Source: Limimaricola hongkongensis DSM 17492
GTDB lineage: Bacteria; Pseudomonadota; Alphaproteobacteria; Rhodobacterales; Rhodobacteraceae
Length of the DNA stretch: 64,000 bases
Assembly (NCBI RefSeq): GCF_000600975.2
Contig: NZ_KK088649.1
Coordinates: 80,749-144,748, forward strand
Reading direction: 5' to 3'
Part shown: positions 45,576 through 55,883 of the stretch, piece after piece
Numbering within the stretch: position 1 is the stretch's first letter
Layout: each line of letters starts with the position of its first letter
Position numbers and translations under genes: made by a program
Notes under the pieces: model-generated
The model's input: the letters and a program-made list of their open reading frames with translations, nothing else
Databases searched by the model: none
Told to the model about the DNA's origin: nothing

Positions 45576-46936
45576 TTCGGTTCCTCCTCGCGGTCCCGGA
45601 CGACGCGCAGGGTCGTGCTCTGGTCGGGGTCGAACACGGCGCGGGCCGCCTCGACCACCTCTTCGGCGGTGACGGATTGCAGGATCTCGGGCCAGGCCGC
45701 GACATCCTCGACGGTGAGCCCCTGGCTCAGCGCCGCGCCGTAGCGCCGCGCCAGCCCTTCGACCGAATCGCGGGCATAGATCTCGGAGGCGCCGAGCTGG
45801 GTGCGGATGCGCTGCATCTGCGCCGCGCTGGGCCCGGTGTCGAGAAAGCCGGTCAGCACCTCGTCGAGCGCCGCCTCGGCGTCACCGAGCGACACGCCCG
45901 GCTTGGGCACCACCGACAGCGAAAAGGTCGTGTCGTCGAGCGACATGCCGTCATAGCCCGCGCCGGTGTGCAGCGCAATCTCGCGCTCGAACACCAGCTC
46001 CTCGCTCAGCACCGAGGTGAAGGAGGAGCCGCCGAGGATCCGGGCCAGATAGGTCAGCGCGGCGGCGCGACGCTGGTCGCCCGCGTCGCGCTCGGGCGCG
46101 AGGTAGCTGCGGGTGAGATAGGGCTGCGAGACCCGCTCATCGGCATAGACGAGGCTGCGCGCGGCGCGCTGCGGCGGCTCTTGCGGGCGGATGCGCTCGG
46201 GCAGCTCGGGCTCGGCCGGGATCGGGCCGTAATGCGCCTCGGCCAGCGCCAGCACCTCCTCGGGCTCGACGTCACCCGCGACCACGAGGATCGCGTCGTT
46301 GGGCGAATAATAGGTCTCGTAGAAGTCGCGCACATCCTCGCGGCCCAGCCCCTCGATCTCGTGCATCCAGCCGATCACCGGGCGGCCGTAAGGGTGGTTG
46401 ATGTATTGCGCGGCGTTCATCTGTTCGCGCGCCAGCGCGCCGGGGTTGCTCTCGACCCGCTGGTTGCGCTCCTCGACGATCACCTGCCGCTCGGTCTCGA
46501 TGTCCTGATCGGTCAGCCGGAGGTCGTTCATCCGCTCGGCCTCCATCTCCATCATGAGCGGCAGCCGGTCGGCGGCGACGCGCTGGAAATAGGCGGTGTA
46601 GTCGGTCGAGGTGAAGGCGTTGTCGGTGCCGCCATTGGCCGCGACCGTGGCCGAAAACTCGCCAGAAGCGAGATCGTCGGTGGCCTTGAACAGCAGATGT
46701 TCGAGGAAATGCGCGACGCCCGAGGCACCCTCGGGCTCGTCGGCGGAACCGACGCGGTACCACAGCATCTGGGTGACCACGGGGGCGCGGTGATCCTCGA
46801 TCACCACCACCTCGAGGCCGTTGTCGAGGGTGTAGGTCGTCACCGCGTCATCCGGCGCCGATGCGGGCGCGGCGTCCTGCGCCATCGCGGGCACGGCAAG
46901 GATGACGGGGGCGGCCAAAGCCAGTCTGCGCAGCAT
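45572..46936 (-). CDS. M16-family zinc metallopeptidase, catalytic subunit
   Basis: Encodes 454 residues with a signal peptide ending AMAQ (residue 20). The inverted zinc motif is intact as HFLEH (His76, Glu79 and His80), with the further Glu cluster in ETERQVIVEE about 75 residues later. It is expected to degrade peptides in the periplasm together with the overlapping second subunit. Third-party substrates cannot be read from the sequence. It starts the M16-M16-mutL group. Confidence 0.95.
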   Translation of the reverse strand: MLRRLALAAPVILAVPAMAQDAAPASAPDDAVTTYTLDNGLEVVVIEDHRAPVVTQMLWYRVGSADEPEGASGVAHFLEHLLFKATDDLASGEFSATVAANGGTDNAFTSTDYTAYFQRVAADRLPLMMEMEAERMNDLRLTDQDIETERQVIVEERNQRVESNPGALAREQMNAAQYINHPYGRPVIGWMHEIEGLGREDVRDFYETYYSPNDAILVVAGDVEPEEVLALAEAHYGPIPAEPELPERIRPQEPPQRAARSLVYADERVSQPYLTRSYLAPERDAGDQRRAAALTYLARILGGSSFTSVLSEELVFEREIALHTGAGYDGMSLDDTTFSLSVVPKPGVSLGDAEAALDEVLTGFLDTGPSAAQMQRIRTQLGASEIYARDSVEGLARRYGAALSQGLTVEDVAAWPEILQSVTAEEVVEAARAVFDPDQSTTLRVVRDREEEPK

Positions 46937-47021
46937 GGGGTGCCTCCTTCGCTGCGCTCAACCTACGGCGTCACGCGGACACCGCAAGCACCGCCACGGC
47001 TTCGTGAGGCGGCGCGAGCGT

Positions 47022-47258
47022 TCAGTAGGGCGGGCGCAGCTGCGTCTCGCCGTTATTGGTCCGCAGCGCGATCTCCGAGGCGGCGGGCGCGGCGCGGTTC
47101 GGGCTGCCCGGCGCCGGCGGCGGCAGGTCGAGCCGCGCCGGGATCTCGAGCGGCTGCTGCGGCACGACGGTGTTGGGATCGGGGCCCGCCGGGCCGTCGC
47201 TCCCGCCGCAGGCGGCGAGTGTCAGCGCAAAAAGCCCCGCGGCCAGTGCCAGTCGCAT
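47022..47258 (-). CDS. Small lipoprotein, DUF3035-like
   Basis: Encodes 78 residues. Lipobox LAAC puts the lipidated Cys at residue 17. The rest is Pro-rich and contains PQQPLEIPARLDLPPPAPGS, a segment resembling DUF3035 proteins, which are usually longer and found next to lspA in relatives. Here only the first part of that domain remains. Its function is unknown. It lies 55 bases after lspA on the same strand and is itself an expected client of LspA. Confidence 0.7.
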   Translation of the reverse strand: MRLALAAGLFALTLAACGGSDGPAGPDPNTVVPQQPLEIPARLDLPPPAPGSPNRAAPAASEIALRTNNGETQLRPPY

Positions 47259-47313
47259 CAGTCGTCCCCGTCCTTGTGTCCGATCAACTGCCTAGCGCAT
47301 GACGCGCGCCGGG

Positions 47314-47835
47314 TCACGGGTTCTTTGCGTCGTGCCCGGAGCGGCCCTTGCCGCCCCGGCCCGGCCCCCGTTCGGGGCGCGTCTTGTCGCCGCCGAACAT
47401 CACCAGCCCCACCGCGCCGACGAAGATCGCGATATCGGCGATGTTGAAGGCATAGGGGTTGGAGATGCCGCAGCAGCTCACATTCAGGAAATCGGCCACC
47501 GCGCCATAGAGCACCCGGTCGACCACGTTGCCGAGCGCGCCGCCGACCAGCAGCCCCGCCGAGACCAGCGCCAGCCGCCCGCCGCCGTCGCGCGCGATCC
47601 AGGCCAGCACCGCCCCCGAGATCGCGAGCGCGAGCCCGATCAGCGCCCAGCGCATGTCGAAGCCCGCGAACAGCCCGAAATTGACGCCCCGGTTCCACGC
47701 CATGCGGAATTCGAGAATGCCGGGGATCACCTCGATCTGCAGCCGCTCCATCAGCCCGAGCGCATGCACCACGATGTATTTCGTCGCCTGATCGGCGAGA
47801 AACACCCAAAACCCGGTCCAGAGGGTCAGCCGCAC
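47314..47835 (-). CDS. lspA: Lipoprotein signal peptidase (signal peptidase II)
   Basis: Encodes 173 residues with four membrane helices. It cleaves signal peptides of diacylglyceryl-modified prolipoproteins. The catalytic aspartates are Asp115 ([15 protein letters not shown]) and Asp134 (FNIADIAIF). Between them is the unusual loop [11 protein letters not shown] with two adjacent cysteines, in the periplasmic-side loop. The basic C-terminal tail is longer than in E. coli. It starts ten bases after the purH stop. Confidence 0.95.
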   Translation of the reverse strand: MRLTLWTGFWVFLADQATKYIVVHALGLMERLQIEVIPGILEFRMAWNRGVNFGLFAGFDMRWALIGLALAISGAVLAWIARDGGGRLALVSAGLLVGGALGNVVDRVLYGAVADFLNVSCCGISNPYAFNIADIAIFVGAVGLVMFGGDKTRPERGPGRGGKGRSGHDAKNP

Positions 47836-47845
47836 AACAAGCCCC

Positions 47846-49432
47846 TCAGTGCCGGAAATGCCGCATGCCGGTCAGCACCATCGCCAGACCGGCTTCGTCG
47901 GCGGCGGCGATCACCTCGTCGTCGCGCATCGAGCCGCCGGGCTGGATCACCGCCGTCACGCCCGCGCCCGCCGCCTCCATCAGCCCGTCGGCAAAGGGGA
48001 AGAAGGCGTCCGAGGCCACGACCGATCCCTTGGCCGGGCTTTCGGAGAGGCCCAGCGCCTCGCCCATGCGGCCCGCCTTGGCCGCCGCGATCAGCGCGCT
48101 GTCGAGCCGGCTCATCTGGCCCGCGCCGACGCCCACGGTCTGGCCGTCCCTGGCATAGACGATGGCGTTGGATTTGACGTGCCGCGCCACGGTCCATGCG
48201 AACATCAGGTCGTCGAGCTCCTGCGCCGAGGGCGCGCGCTTGGTGACGACCTTCAGATCGCCCCGCGCCACGGCGCCGGTGTCGTGATCCTGCACCAAAA
48301 GCCCGCCCGCGACCTGCCGGTAGGTGAGCCGGGGGCTGCGCGGATCGGGCAGCGCCTCGGTCACCAGCAGGCGAAGGTTCTTCTTGGCCGCGAAGATCTC
48401 GCGTGCCTCGGCATCGGCGCCGGGCGCGATCACGACCTCGGTGAAGATCTTGGCGATCTCGGCGGCGGTCGCGCCGTCGAGCGGGCGGTTCAGCGCGACG
48501 ATGCCACCGAAGGCCGAGGTGCGGTCGCAATCGAAGGCGCGGGCATAGGCCTCGACCAGCGAACCGCCGGTGGCGACGCCGCAGGGGTTGGCGTGCTTGA
48601 TGATGGCGCAGGCGGGCGCGTCGCCGCCGAATTCCGCCACCAGCTCATAGGCCGCGTCGGTGTCGTTGATGTTGTTGTAGCTCAGCGCCTTGCCCTGAAC
48701 CTGCTGCGCGGTGGCGACGCCGGGGCGGCCCGAGCCGTCGGTGTAGAAGGCCGCGTTCTGATGCGGGTTCTCGCCATAGCGCAGCGTCTGCGCGAGCGTG
48801 CCGGCAAAGGCGCGGCGGCGCGGCGTGCTCTCGCCGATGGCCTGCGCCATCCAAGTCGAGACGGCGGCGTCATAGGCGGCGGTGCGGGCATAGGCGGTCT
48901 GGGCGAGCCGCTTGCGGAACGGCAGGCCGGTCTGGCCGTCATTCTCCGACAGCTCCGACAGCAGCGCGTCGTAATCCTCGACATCGGTGACGACGCAGAC
49001 ATCGGCGTGGTTCTTGGCCGCCGCGCGGATCATCGCCGGGCCGCCGATGTCGATGTTCTCGATGCAGGTGTCGTAATCCGCGCCCTTGGCGACCGTCTCC
49101 TCGAAGGGGTAGAGATTGACCACCAGAAGGTCGATCGCCGGGATGCCGTGTTCGTCCATCGCCGCGACATGGGCCTCGTCCGACCGCACCGCGAGCAGCC
49201 CGCCATGCACGCGCGGATGCAGCGTCTTGACCCGCCCGTCCATCATTTCGGGGAAACCGGTGATCTCGGCCACGTCGCGCACGGGCAGGCCCGCCTCGCG
49301 CAGCGCCTTCGCGGAGCCGCCGGTGGAGAGCAGCTCGACGCCGCGCGCATCGAGCGCGCGGGCAAGGTCGATCAGACCGGTCTTGTCGGAGACGGAGAGC
49401 AGCGCGCGGCGCAGCGGGGCAAGCGAAGTCAT
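47846..49432 (-). CDS. purH: Bifunctional AICAR transformylase/IMP cyclohydrolase
   Basis: Encodes 528 residues, the normal PurH length; it carries out the last two steps of IMP synthesis. The N-terminal IMP cyclohydrolase part has [30 protein letters not shown] and the [10 protein letters not shown] segment; the C-terminal transformylase has [25 protein letters not shown] and [10 protein letters not shown]. The ATG at 49432 (MTSLAPL) fits the family; upstream in-frame sequence does not. It lies between the heparinase-like gene and lspA on the same strand. Confidence 0.97.
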   Translation of the reverse strand: MTSLAPLRRALLSVSDKTGLIDLARALDARGVELLSTGGSAKALREAGLPVRDVAEITGFPEMMDGRVKTLHPRVHGGLLAVRSDEAHVAAMDEHGIPAIDLLVVNLYPFEETVAKGADYDTCIENIDIGGPAMIRAAAKNHADVCVVTDVEDYDALLSELSENDGQTGLPFRKRLAQTAYARTAAYDAAVSTWMAQAIGESTPRRRAFAGTLAQTLRYGENPHQNAAFYTDGSGRPGVATAQQVQGKALSYNNINDTDAAYELVAEFGGDAPACAIIKHANPCGVATGGSLVEAYARAFDCDRTSAFGGIVALNRPLDGATAAEIAKIFTEVVIAPGADAEAREIFAAKKNLRLLVTEALPDPRSPRLTYRQVAGGLLVQDHDTGAVARGDLKVVTKRAPSAQELDDLMFAWTVARHVKSNAIVYARDGQTVGVGAGQMSRLDSALIAAAKAGRMGEALGLSESPAKGSVVASDAFFPFADGLMEAAGAGVTAVIQPGGSMRDDEVIAAADEAGLAMVLTGMRHFRH

Positions 49433-49464
49433 GGGGCGTCCTTCCTGGTCCACGTCCGCGGGTC

Positions 49465-51211
49465 TCACGCCGGATCGTCCTCGCCGTTGCGCAGATCGCG
49501 CAGGGCGGTCCCGGCGTCGCCCGAGCTGACGAGCGACCAACGAACGAGGGTCGCATAGGCCATCGCGCGGCCGGATAAAACCACCTGTTGCGTCGGGACC
49601 GGGCGGGGACGGCTCTTTTCGAGATAGACCGAGGGCGCCAGCGACAACCGCGCGCCGCCGTCATGCGCGAGCGTCCAGACCTCGCCCGAGCGCAGCCGGA
49701 GCCGCACGCAGGTGCCTTGGGCGTCCAGCTCGGGCGTCACATGCGGGTGCAGGTGAAACCGGATCGCGAAGGTGACGCCCGGATCGCGCCCGGCCCGGCT
49801 CGCCGCAGTCGAAGGCGCGCTCGTCGGCGGGGCCGAGCGTGGTGAGAAGATCCTCGCCCAGAAGCGCCGCGCCGCTCCGGTCGAGACCGAGCCTGCGGTC
49901 ATGCGTCAGCCCGTGGCTGGCGCGCCACGCGTCGTGGCTGGCCTCGATCCGCTGCAGATCGTCGGAATCGGCGCGATGCGCCAGCACCTCGCCCGGCCCC
50001 TCGACCAGCGGCTCGGCGCCATCCGCGCCGCGGCCCAGCCGGGCCGAGGACAGCCCTTCGAGGCAGAGCGTCGAATGCGACAGCGTCGCGCGCCCGGCGC
50101 GGCGCCAGTCGGGACCGTGATGCGCGCCGGAGCCGCAACCGACGATCACCGGCCGCCGCCCGCATGTCATCTCGAAGGCCAATGTCGAGGCATGGGCATG
50201 GATCGCGCGCGGGCCGCTGGGCGGCGCGGCGGCGTCGAGGATCACGCTGGTCCGCCCCGCCGCGAGCCGGGCATAGCCCATGCGCAGCCCCACGGCAGGC
50301 GGCCCCGGAGGCACGCCCGCCTCGGCCAGCGCCCGGTCGAGCCGCCCCGGCGCGCCGCGCCCGCCGCCATGAAACCGCGCCAGCCCGCCATCGGCATGGC
50401 GCAAGGACCGCAGCACGGCGGCGGCACGGCCAAGCGCGTCGCGATGCGCGGGCGCCGTGGCATCGCCCAGCAGCGCGGCGGCGGCGTTGAGATCGCAGAC
50501 CAGATCGAGCAGCCCCTCGGGCGTGCGGGACGCGATGGCGCCATCGGCGCCGATCGTGTCGGCGGCGGCCTGCCCCAGCGCGGCGGCGCGGCGCGCGGGC
50601 TGGCGCGGCGCGCCGTGCAGCGCCGTCTCGGCCCCGATCAAGGCGGCCAGCGCATGGATGCGCGCCGGGGCGGCGGCGCGGCGCCAATGCCGCGCCAGCC
50701 AGCGCGACTGCCGCGACAGGCTGCGCAGGAATGCCGCCATCTCGGCCTCGGGCGACGGCGCCTCGCCCAGCCAGGCCGCATGCGCCACCCAGCGCGACAG
50801 CCGCGCCGCCAGCATGTCCGGCGTCCAGCCCGGCCCGCGCCCCTCGCCGTATCGCGCGATCCAGTCGCGCAGCCAGCGCCAGGCGAGATCGCGCGCCGCC
50901 GGGCCGCCAAAACTCGCGAGATCGTCGAGCCAGCCAAAGCCGTGCAGCGCGATGCCCTGCGGGTCGGTTTCCGGGCCGAGCGCCCAGATCGCGCGGCCCT
51001 GCGCCTCCACCAGCTGCCCGGCCCGGTGATGCCGCCCCGCCAGCAGGTCGCGCCCCCGGCCCGCATCGCCCGCGCCGTCCGGCGCGGCGGGGCGCGACAG
51101 GGCGTGGGGCACCGGGGCGCGCGCATCCGCGCGCCACCTGAGCCGCTCGATCCCCCATCCAAGCTGCATCACGGCCACCGGCCTGTCTCTCCCTCTCCCG
51201 CGCCACGCCAT
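49465..51211 (-). pseudogene. Heparinase II/III-family protein, frameshifted
   Basis: The family is a polysaccharide-lyase-like protein common in rhodobacteria, where it is placed beside rsmB and purH. The first frame covers residues 1 to about 470, with RDLLAGRHHRAGQLVEA, LHGFGWLDDL and the HGPDWRRAGRATLSHSTLCL region. At 49800-49808 the homologous continuation (ASRAGRDPGVTFAIRFHLHP) is in another frame and runs to the stop at 49465. Dropping one G of CTGCGGCGA (minus strand) restores an open frame of 581 residues. The start is 51211 or an internal ATG at 51169. The truncation is either a real mutation or a sequencing error. Confidence 0.85.
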
Positions 51212-51235
51212 GCTAGGGCCGGAGGCGGGCGGTTG

Positions 51236-52534
51236 TCACCCGCGCTCGGGCCCGCGCCGGAGACAGGCGATGAAGAAACCGTCCATGCCGCCGCGATCGG
51301 CCCAGTAATCGGGGCGCAGGCGCAGCCCCTCCGGGCCGATCCAGCCCGCCTCGATGCCCGGACGCGCCAGCGCCCCGGTGTCGAGCGTGAGATCCCCGTG
51401 CCGCGCCAGCGCCTCCTCGACCTGCACCTCGCCCTCGTCTGGCAGCAGCGAACAGGTGCAGAAGACAAGCCGCCCGCCGGGTTTCAGCAGCGTCAGCGCG
51501 TGGTCGATCATCTCGGCCTGCAAGCCGATCAGCGCGCCGAACTCCGCGCCGTCCTTGGCGTAGGGCAGGTCCGGGTGGCGGCGGATCGTGCCGGTGGCCG
51601 AACAGGGCGCGTCGAGCAGGATCGCGTCGAAACCGGTCTCGTCGAATTCGAGCGCGTCGGCCTGCACGACCCGCGCCGCGAGCCCGGTGCGGCCGAGATT
51701 TTCGCGCAGCCGCCCGAGCCGGGTTTCGGAGAGATCGAGCGCCGTCACTTCGGCGCCCGCGGCAGCAAGCTGCAGCGTCTTGCCGCCCGGCGCCGCGCAC
51801 AGATCGAGCACCCGTTCGCCGGGCTGCGCGTCGAGCACCCGCGCGGCCACCGCGGCGGCGGCGTCCTGCACCCACCAGTCGCCGGCCTCGAAGCCCGGCA
51901 GGGCCGAGACCTGCCCCGCCCCGGTCAGCCGCACCGACCCGGTCGGCAGCAATGCGCCGCCGAGCCGTTCGGCCAGCGCCGCCGGATCACCCTTGGCCGT
52001 GAGGTCGAGCGGCGGGGCGGCGGCGTGGACCGCCTCCATCGCGTCGACCGCTTTGCGGCCCCAGGCCTCGACCATCGGGCCGCGCAGCCAGTTCGGCAGC
52101 TTGGGCACCGGCAGCTTGGCGAAGGCCTCTGGCGGCTGGTCGCCGAGCTTGCGCAGCACCGCGTTGACGAGACCCTTGTAGCTCTGGGTGCGCTTGCCCT
52201 TGGACATGATCTGCACCAGCGCGTTGACCACGCCATGCGCAGCCGCGCCTTCCATGATCTCGACCGCGCCGAGCCGCAGCGCGTTGCGCACCGCGAGGGG
52301 CGGTTGTTTCACGAGAAACGGCTTGAGCGCCCGGTCGGCGCGCGGCAGCTGGCGCAGGGTCTGCGTGGCAAGCCGCTGCGCGCGGGCCCGGTCGGGCGGC
52401 GACAGCCGCTCCAGCGCGCCCGCGCCGATGGTTTCGGACAAGAGGCGCTGCCCGCCCGTCGCCTGCTCGATGAGGTGCAGCGCGGCGCGGCGCGCGGCAA
52501 TGCCGTCCTCTGGGGCGGTGCGGTCGGGTGTCAT
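51236..52534 (-). CDS. rsmB: 16S rRNA (cytosine-5)-methyltransferase, RsmB type
   Basis: Encodes 432 residues. An N-terminal NusB-like helical domain (about 1-140) is followed by a Rossmann-type methyltransferase domain. It methylates C967 of 16S rRNA in E. coli. SAM-binding DLCAAPGGKTLQLA and the two catalytic-site segments DAPCSATGTIRRHPD and CTCSLLPDEGE, each with the expected Cys, are present. The ATG at 52534 gives a good N terminus. It is divergent from the DUF1674 gene, and the heparinase-like gene follows after 24 bases. Confidence 0.94.
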   Translation of the reverse strand: MTPDRTAPEDGIAARRAALHLIEQATGGQRLLSETIGAGALERLSPPDRARAQRLATQTLRQLPRADRALKPFLVKQPPLAVRNALRLGAVEIMEGAAAHGVVNALVQIMSKGKRTQSYKGLVNAVLRKLGDQPPEAFAKLPVPKLPNWLRGPMVEAWGRKAVDAMEAVHAAAPPLDLTAKGDPAALAERLGGALLPTGSVRLTGAGQVSALPGFEAGDWWVQDAAAAVAARVLDAQPGERVLDLCAAPGGKTLQLAAAGAEVTALDLSETRLGRLRENLGRTGLAARVVQADALEFDETGFDAILLDAPCSATGTIRRHPDLPYAKDGAEFGALIGLQAEMIDHALTLLKPGGRLVFCTCSLLPDEGEVQVEEALARHGDLTLDTGALARPGIEAGWIGPEGLRLRPDYWADRGGMDGFFIACLRRGPERG

Positions 52535-52633
52535 GGCGGGTCCGGGGGTTGTTGGAGACGGCCCAGCACGTATATCCCAAGCATCCGCCGCACAAGCGCC
52601 GCCCCGCCCCGCGCCCGCATCAGGAGAGCCGCC

Positions 52634-52828
52634 ATGGCCGACGAGACCCCGACCCAAGCCCGCGACCTGCCCCCCGCCGCGCAGCGCGCGCTTGAGGAAG
52701 CGCGCGCCCGCCGCGCGGCACGCGACGCCGCCGCCGCGAAACTGCCGACCGAGCTCGGCGGCCGCGACGGCCCCGAGCCGGTGCGCTACGGCGACTGGGA
52801 AAAACAGGGTCTCGCCATCGATTTCTGA
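52634..52828 (+). CDS. DUF1674 family (SDHAF4-like) small protein
   Basis: Encodes 64 residues with the conserved C-terminal signature GPEPVRYGDWEKQGLAIDF. The family includes SDHAF4, an assembly factor that protects the flavinated subunit of succinate dehydrogenase in mitochondria; the same role in this bacterium is inference. CAGGAG precedes the ATG. It converges on dapB with a four-base gap between the stops. Confidence 0.88.
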   Translation: MADETPTQARDLPPAAQRALEEARARRAARDAAAAKLPTELGGRDGPEPVRYGDWEKQGLAIDF

Positions 52829-52832
52829 GAGG

Positions 52833-53652
52833 TCAGCGGTCGAGCCCGAGCACGTCGATCATGTCATAGGCGCCGGGCGCATGCCCCTGGCCCCCAGAGC
52901 GCGGCCTTGAGCGCGCCGCGGGCAAAGATCATCCGGTCGGTCGCCATGTGGCGCAGCACGATGCGTTCGCCCTGACCGGCAAAGATCACGTCGTGCTCGC
53001 CGACGATGTCGCCGCCGCGAATCGCGGAAAAACCGATATGCCCCTCGGTCCGGGCGCCGGTGATGCCGTCGCGGCCGCGATCCGCGACCTGCGACAGCGT
53101 CACGCCGCGCCCCTCGGCGGCGGCCTCGCCCAGCATCAGCGCGGTGCCCGACGGCGCGTCGGCCTTGCGGTTGTGATGCGCCTCGACCACCTCGATGTCC
53201 CAGCCATCGTCGAGCGCCGCCGCGACCATCTTCGTAAGCCCGGTGAGCAGGTTCACCCCGAGGCTCATGTTGCCCGCCCGCACCTGCACCGAATGGCGCG
53301 AAGCCGGGACCAGCCGTTCCAGCTGCGCGGCGTCGAAGCCGGTGGTGCCGATCACGTGCACCGCGCGTGCCTGCGCCGCGAGATGCGCGATCTCGAGCGT
53401 GGCCTCGGGCGTGGTGAAGTCGATCACCGCCTGCGCGCGGGCCATCGCCTCGAGCGGGTCGTCAGAAGCGATGACGCCCAGCGCCGGGCCGCCCATGGCG
53501 TGGCCCACATCCTGCCCGACCCAGTCATGCCCCGCGCGCACCACCGCGCCGGCGAGCCGCGCGTGATCGCTGTCGCAGACCGCCTGCACGAGCATCCGGC
53601 CCATCCGGCCCGCCGCCCCCATGATCACGATCCCCGGTGTCGTCTCGGTCAT
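52833..53652 (-). CDS. dapB: 4-hydroxy-tetrahydrodipicolinate reductase, 3' end frameshifted
   Basis: DapB reduces hydroxytetrahydrodipicolinate in lysine and meso-diaminopimelate synthesis. The body is normal: [13 protein letters not shown] cofactor loop, [17 protein letters not shown] and [16 protein letters not shown] with the catalytic His and Lys. Near the end, after [12 protein letters not shown], the written frame gives PGACARRL and stops at 52864. In the other frame the usual ending ([19 protein letters not shown]) is seen, stopping at 52833. A run of five C at 52891-52895 (plus strand) where four fit explains the shift. Corrected length is 272 residues, as in E. coli. It is divergent from rbfA. 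Confidence 0.93.
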
Positions 53653-53736
53653 GCGCCGTCCTTTCATCGATTGCCCCTGTCTCGCGCGCTCCGCGCCCGC
53701 TTGGCAAGCCCGCCCGCGAAGACTAGATGGAGCCGC

Positions 53737-54162
53737 ATGAGCAAATCCCGTTCCTCCGAACCCCGTGGCCCCTCGCAGCGCCAGCTGCGCGTGGGCGAGC
53801 TGATCCGCCGCAGCCTGTCCGAGCTGCTGGCCCGTGGCGACCTGCACGAGCCGGACCTGTCGGCCATGTCGATCACCGTCGGCGAGGTCCGCGCGACCCC
53901 CGATCTCAAGCGCGCCACCTGCTTCGTGCTGCCCTTGGGCGGCGGCGACGAAGAGACGATGCTGGCGGCGCTGCGCCGGGCCAAGCCCGAGATCCGCCAC
54001 CTGCTGGCGCGCAACATGAAGCTCAAGCACGCGCCCGATCTCAAATTCGAGATCGACCGCACCTTCGACCGCATGGACGAAACCCGCCGCCTCTTGTCGG
54101 ACGAGAAGGTCCGCCGCGACGTGGCCGCCTCCGGGGACGCGCCGGAGGAGGACGGGGCGTGA
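53737..54162 (+). CDS. rbfA: Ribosome-binding factor A
   Basis: Encodes 141 residues. RbfA binds the 30S subunit during late 16S rRNA maturation and is needed for cold adaptation. [17 protein letters not shown] at the N terminus, [21 protein letters not shown] and [21 protein letters not shown] are family hallmarks. The start at 53737 is the first suitable ATG. The DUF2233 GTG overlaps its stop (GTGA). It lies far from nusA-infB and rpsO-pnp, its usual neighbours. Confidence 0.95.
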   Translation: MSKSRSSEPRGPSQRQLRVGELIRRSLSELLARGDLHEPDLSAMSITVGEVRATPDLKRATCFVLPLGGGDEETMLAALRRAKPEIRHLLARNMKLKHAPDLKFEIDRTFDRMDETRRLLSDEKVRRDVAASGDAPEEDGA

Positions 54163-54923
54163 CGCCACGCTCCGCCCTGGCCGCGCTCGGTCTTGCCACC
54201 GCCTGCGCGTTGCCATTGCCGGGACTGGCTTCGCCTTGCGAGGACATCGCGCATGAGGGGCTGTCCTACACGATTTGCGAGGTCGATCCCGCCGCCGACG
54301 ACCTGCGGCTGTTCCTGACCGACGATGATGGCGGCCTTTACGGCAGCTTCCAGGCGATCGACCGCGCCGCCAGCGGCGAAGCGCTGGTCTTCGCGATGAA
54401 CGCAGGGATGTATCACCCCGACCGCCGCCCCGTCGGCCATTATCTCGAAGAGGGCAAGGAGGTGATGCGTCTCGTCACCAATGCCGGGCCCGGCAATTTC
54501 GGGATGCTGCCCAACGGCGTGTTCTGCATCGGCGGCGCCAGCGCCCGCGTGATCGAAACGCTGCGCTACGAGGCCGAGGCGCCCGAATGCCGCTATGCCA
54601 CGCAATCGGGCCCGATGCTGGTGATCGACGGCGATCTGCATCCGCGCTTTTTGCCCGACAGCACCTCGCGCCACATCCGCAACGGCGTCGGCACGACCGA
54701 GGCGGGCGACCGGGCGGTGTTCGTCATCGCCAACCAGCCGGTGACCTTCCACGAATTCGGCTCGGTCTTCCGCGATGCGCTCGACCTGCCGCAGGCGCTC
54801 TATTTCGACGGCAATGTCAGCCGGTTGCACGCGCCGGGGCTCGGCCGGTCGGATTTCGGCTTTGCCATGGGTCCGATCGTCGGCGTGCTGTCGCCCGTTG
54901 ACGAGACACGCCCCGGCGGCTAG
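54159..54923 (+). CDS. Exported phosphodiester glycosidase family (DUF2233) protein
   Basis: Encodes 254 residues from a GTG overlapping rbfA, with a signal peptide ending near residue 25. The domain resembles NAGPA/DUF2233 proteins, whose eukaryotic member uncovers mannose-6-phosphate; the bacterial role is unknown. Characteristic segments are [40 protein letters not shown], and [14 protein letters not shown]. It is translationally coupled to rbfA and 36 bases upstream of truB, so the three form an operon. Confidence 0.88.
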   Translation: MTPRSALAALGLATACALPLPGLASPCEDIAHEGLSYTICEVDPAADDLRLFLTDDDGGLYGSFQAIDRAASGEALVFAMNAGMYHPDRRPVGHYLEEGKEVMRLVTNAGPGNFGMLPNGVFCIGGASARVIETLRYEAEAPECRYATQSGPMLVIDGDLHPRFLPDSTSRHIRNGVGTTEAGDRAVFVIANQPVTFHEFGSVFRDALDLPQALYFDGNVSRLHAPGLGRSDFGFAMGPIVGVLSPVDETRPGG

Positions 54924-54959
54924 GCCGCGCGCCTCGCACGCAGGCATCAGGAGGGCCGC

Positions 54960-55865
54960 ATGGCACGCAAGCGCAAGGGCCGCGACATCTCGGGCTGGCT
55001 GGTGGTGGACAAGCCCGCGGGCATGACCTCCACGGCGGTGGTCAACAAGGTCAAATGGGCCTTCGACGCCAAGAAGGCGGGCCATGCGGGCACGCTCGAT
55101 CCCGACGCCACCGGCGTGCTCGCCGTGGCGCTGGGCGAAGCGACCAAGACCGTGCCCTTCGTCACCGATGCGCTGAAAGCCTACGAATTCACCGTGACCT
55201 TCGGCGCGGCCACCAACACCGACGACGCCGAGGGCGAGGTGATCGCGCGTTCGGACGCCCGCCCCACGGATGCCGAGATCAAGGAGGCGCTCAACCGCTT
55301 CGTCGGCGATATCGACCAGGTGCCACCCGCCTTCTCGGCGGTGAAGATCGACGGCCAGCGCGCCTATGCCAAGGCGCGCGCGGGCGAGGAGGTCGAGCTT
55401 GCCGCCCGCCCGCTCTGGGTCGAGAGCCTGATCCTCTTGGAGCGGCCCGACGCCGATCACGCCACGCTCGAAATGGTCTGCGGCAAGGGCGGCTACGTGC
55501 GCTCCATCGCGCGCGACCTGGGCGACGCGCTCGGCTGTCTGGGCCATGTGCGCGAGCTGCGCCGGGTCTGGTCGGGGCCGTTCACCGCCCAGGAGGGCGT
55601 GACGCTGGCGCAGATCGAGGCCGAGGCGAAATCCGAGGCGCTCGACCGCTTCCTGCGGCCGCTCGAGGACGGGCTCGCCGACCTGCCTTGCGTGACCTGC
55701 TCGGCCGAGGCCGCGACGCGGCTGCGCAATGGCAACCCGGCGCCGGTGATCGCCTCCGGGCTCGATTACGGCGAAGAGGCCTGGGCCGCGCATGAGGGCC
55801 GGGCCGTGGCGGTGGGCCGGGTCATGGGACCGGAGCTGCACCCCAGCCGGGTCTTCGTGAGCTGA
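54960..55865 (+). CDS. truB: tRNA pseudouridine-55 synthase
   Basis: Encodes 301 residues. It isomerises U55 in the T-loop of tRNAs. The catalytic Asp47 is in [13 protein letters not shown], and [24 protein letters not shown] and [12 protein letters not shown] are typical. The C-terminal PUA-like part is present. AGGAGG lies in front of the ATG. It converges on the TauE/SafE gene after an 18-base gap. Confidence 0.97.
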   Translation: MARKRKGRDISGWLVVDKPAGMTSTAVVNKVKWAFDAKKAGHAGTLDPDATGVLAVALGEATKTVPFVTDALKAYEFTVTFGAATNTDDAEGEVIARSDARPTDAEIKEALNRFVGDIDQVPPAFSAVKIDGQRAYAKARAGEEVELAARPLWVESLILLERPDADHATLEMVCGKGGYVRSIARDLGDALGCLGHVRELRRVWSGPFTAQEGVTLAQIEAEAKSEALDRFLRPLEDGLADLPCVTCSAEAATRLRNGNPAPVIASGLDYGEEAWAAHEGRAVAVGRVMGPELHPSRVFVS

Positions 55866-55883
55866 TCGCGCGCGGCGCGCGGT

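Noticed and set aside
52891..52895. Programmed slippage in the dapB G/C run
   Set aside because: The run is only five bases and a shift so near the end would make a variant tail in all products; no family precedent was recalled.
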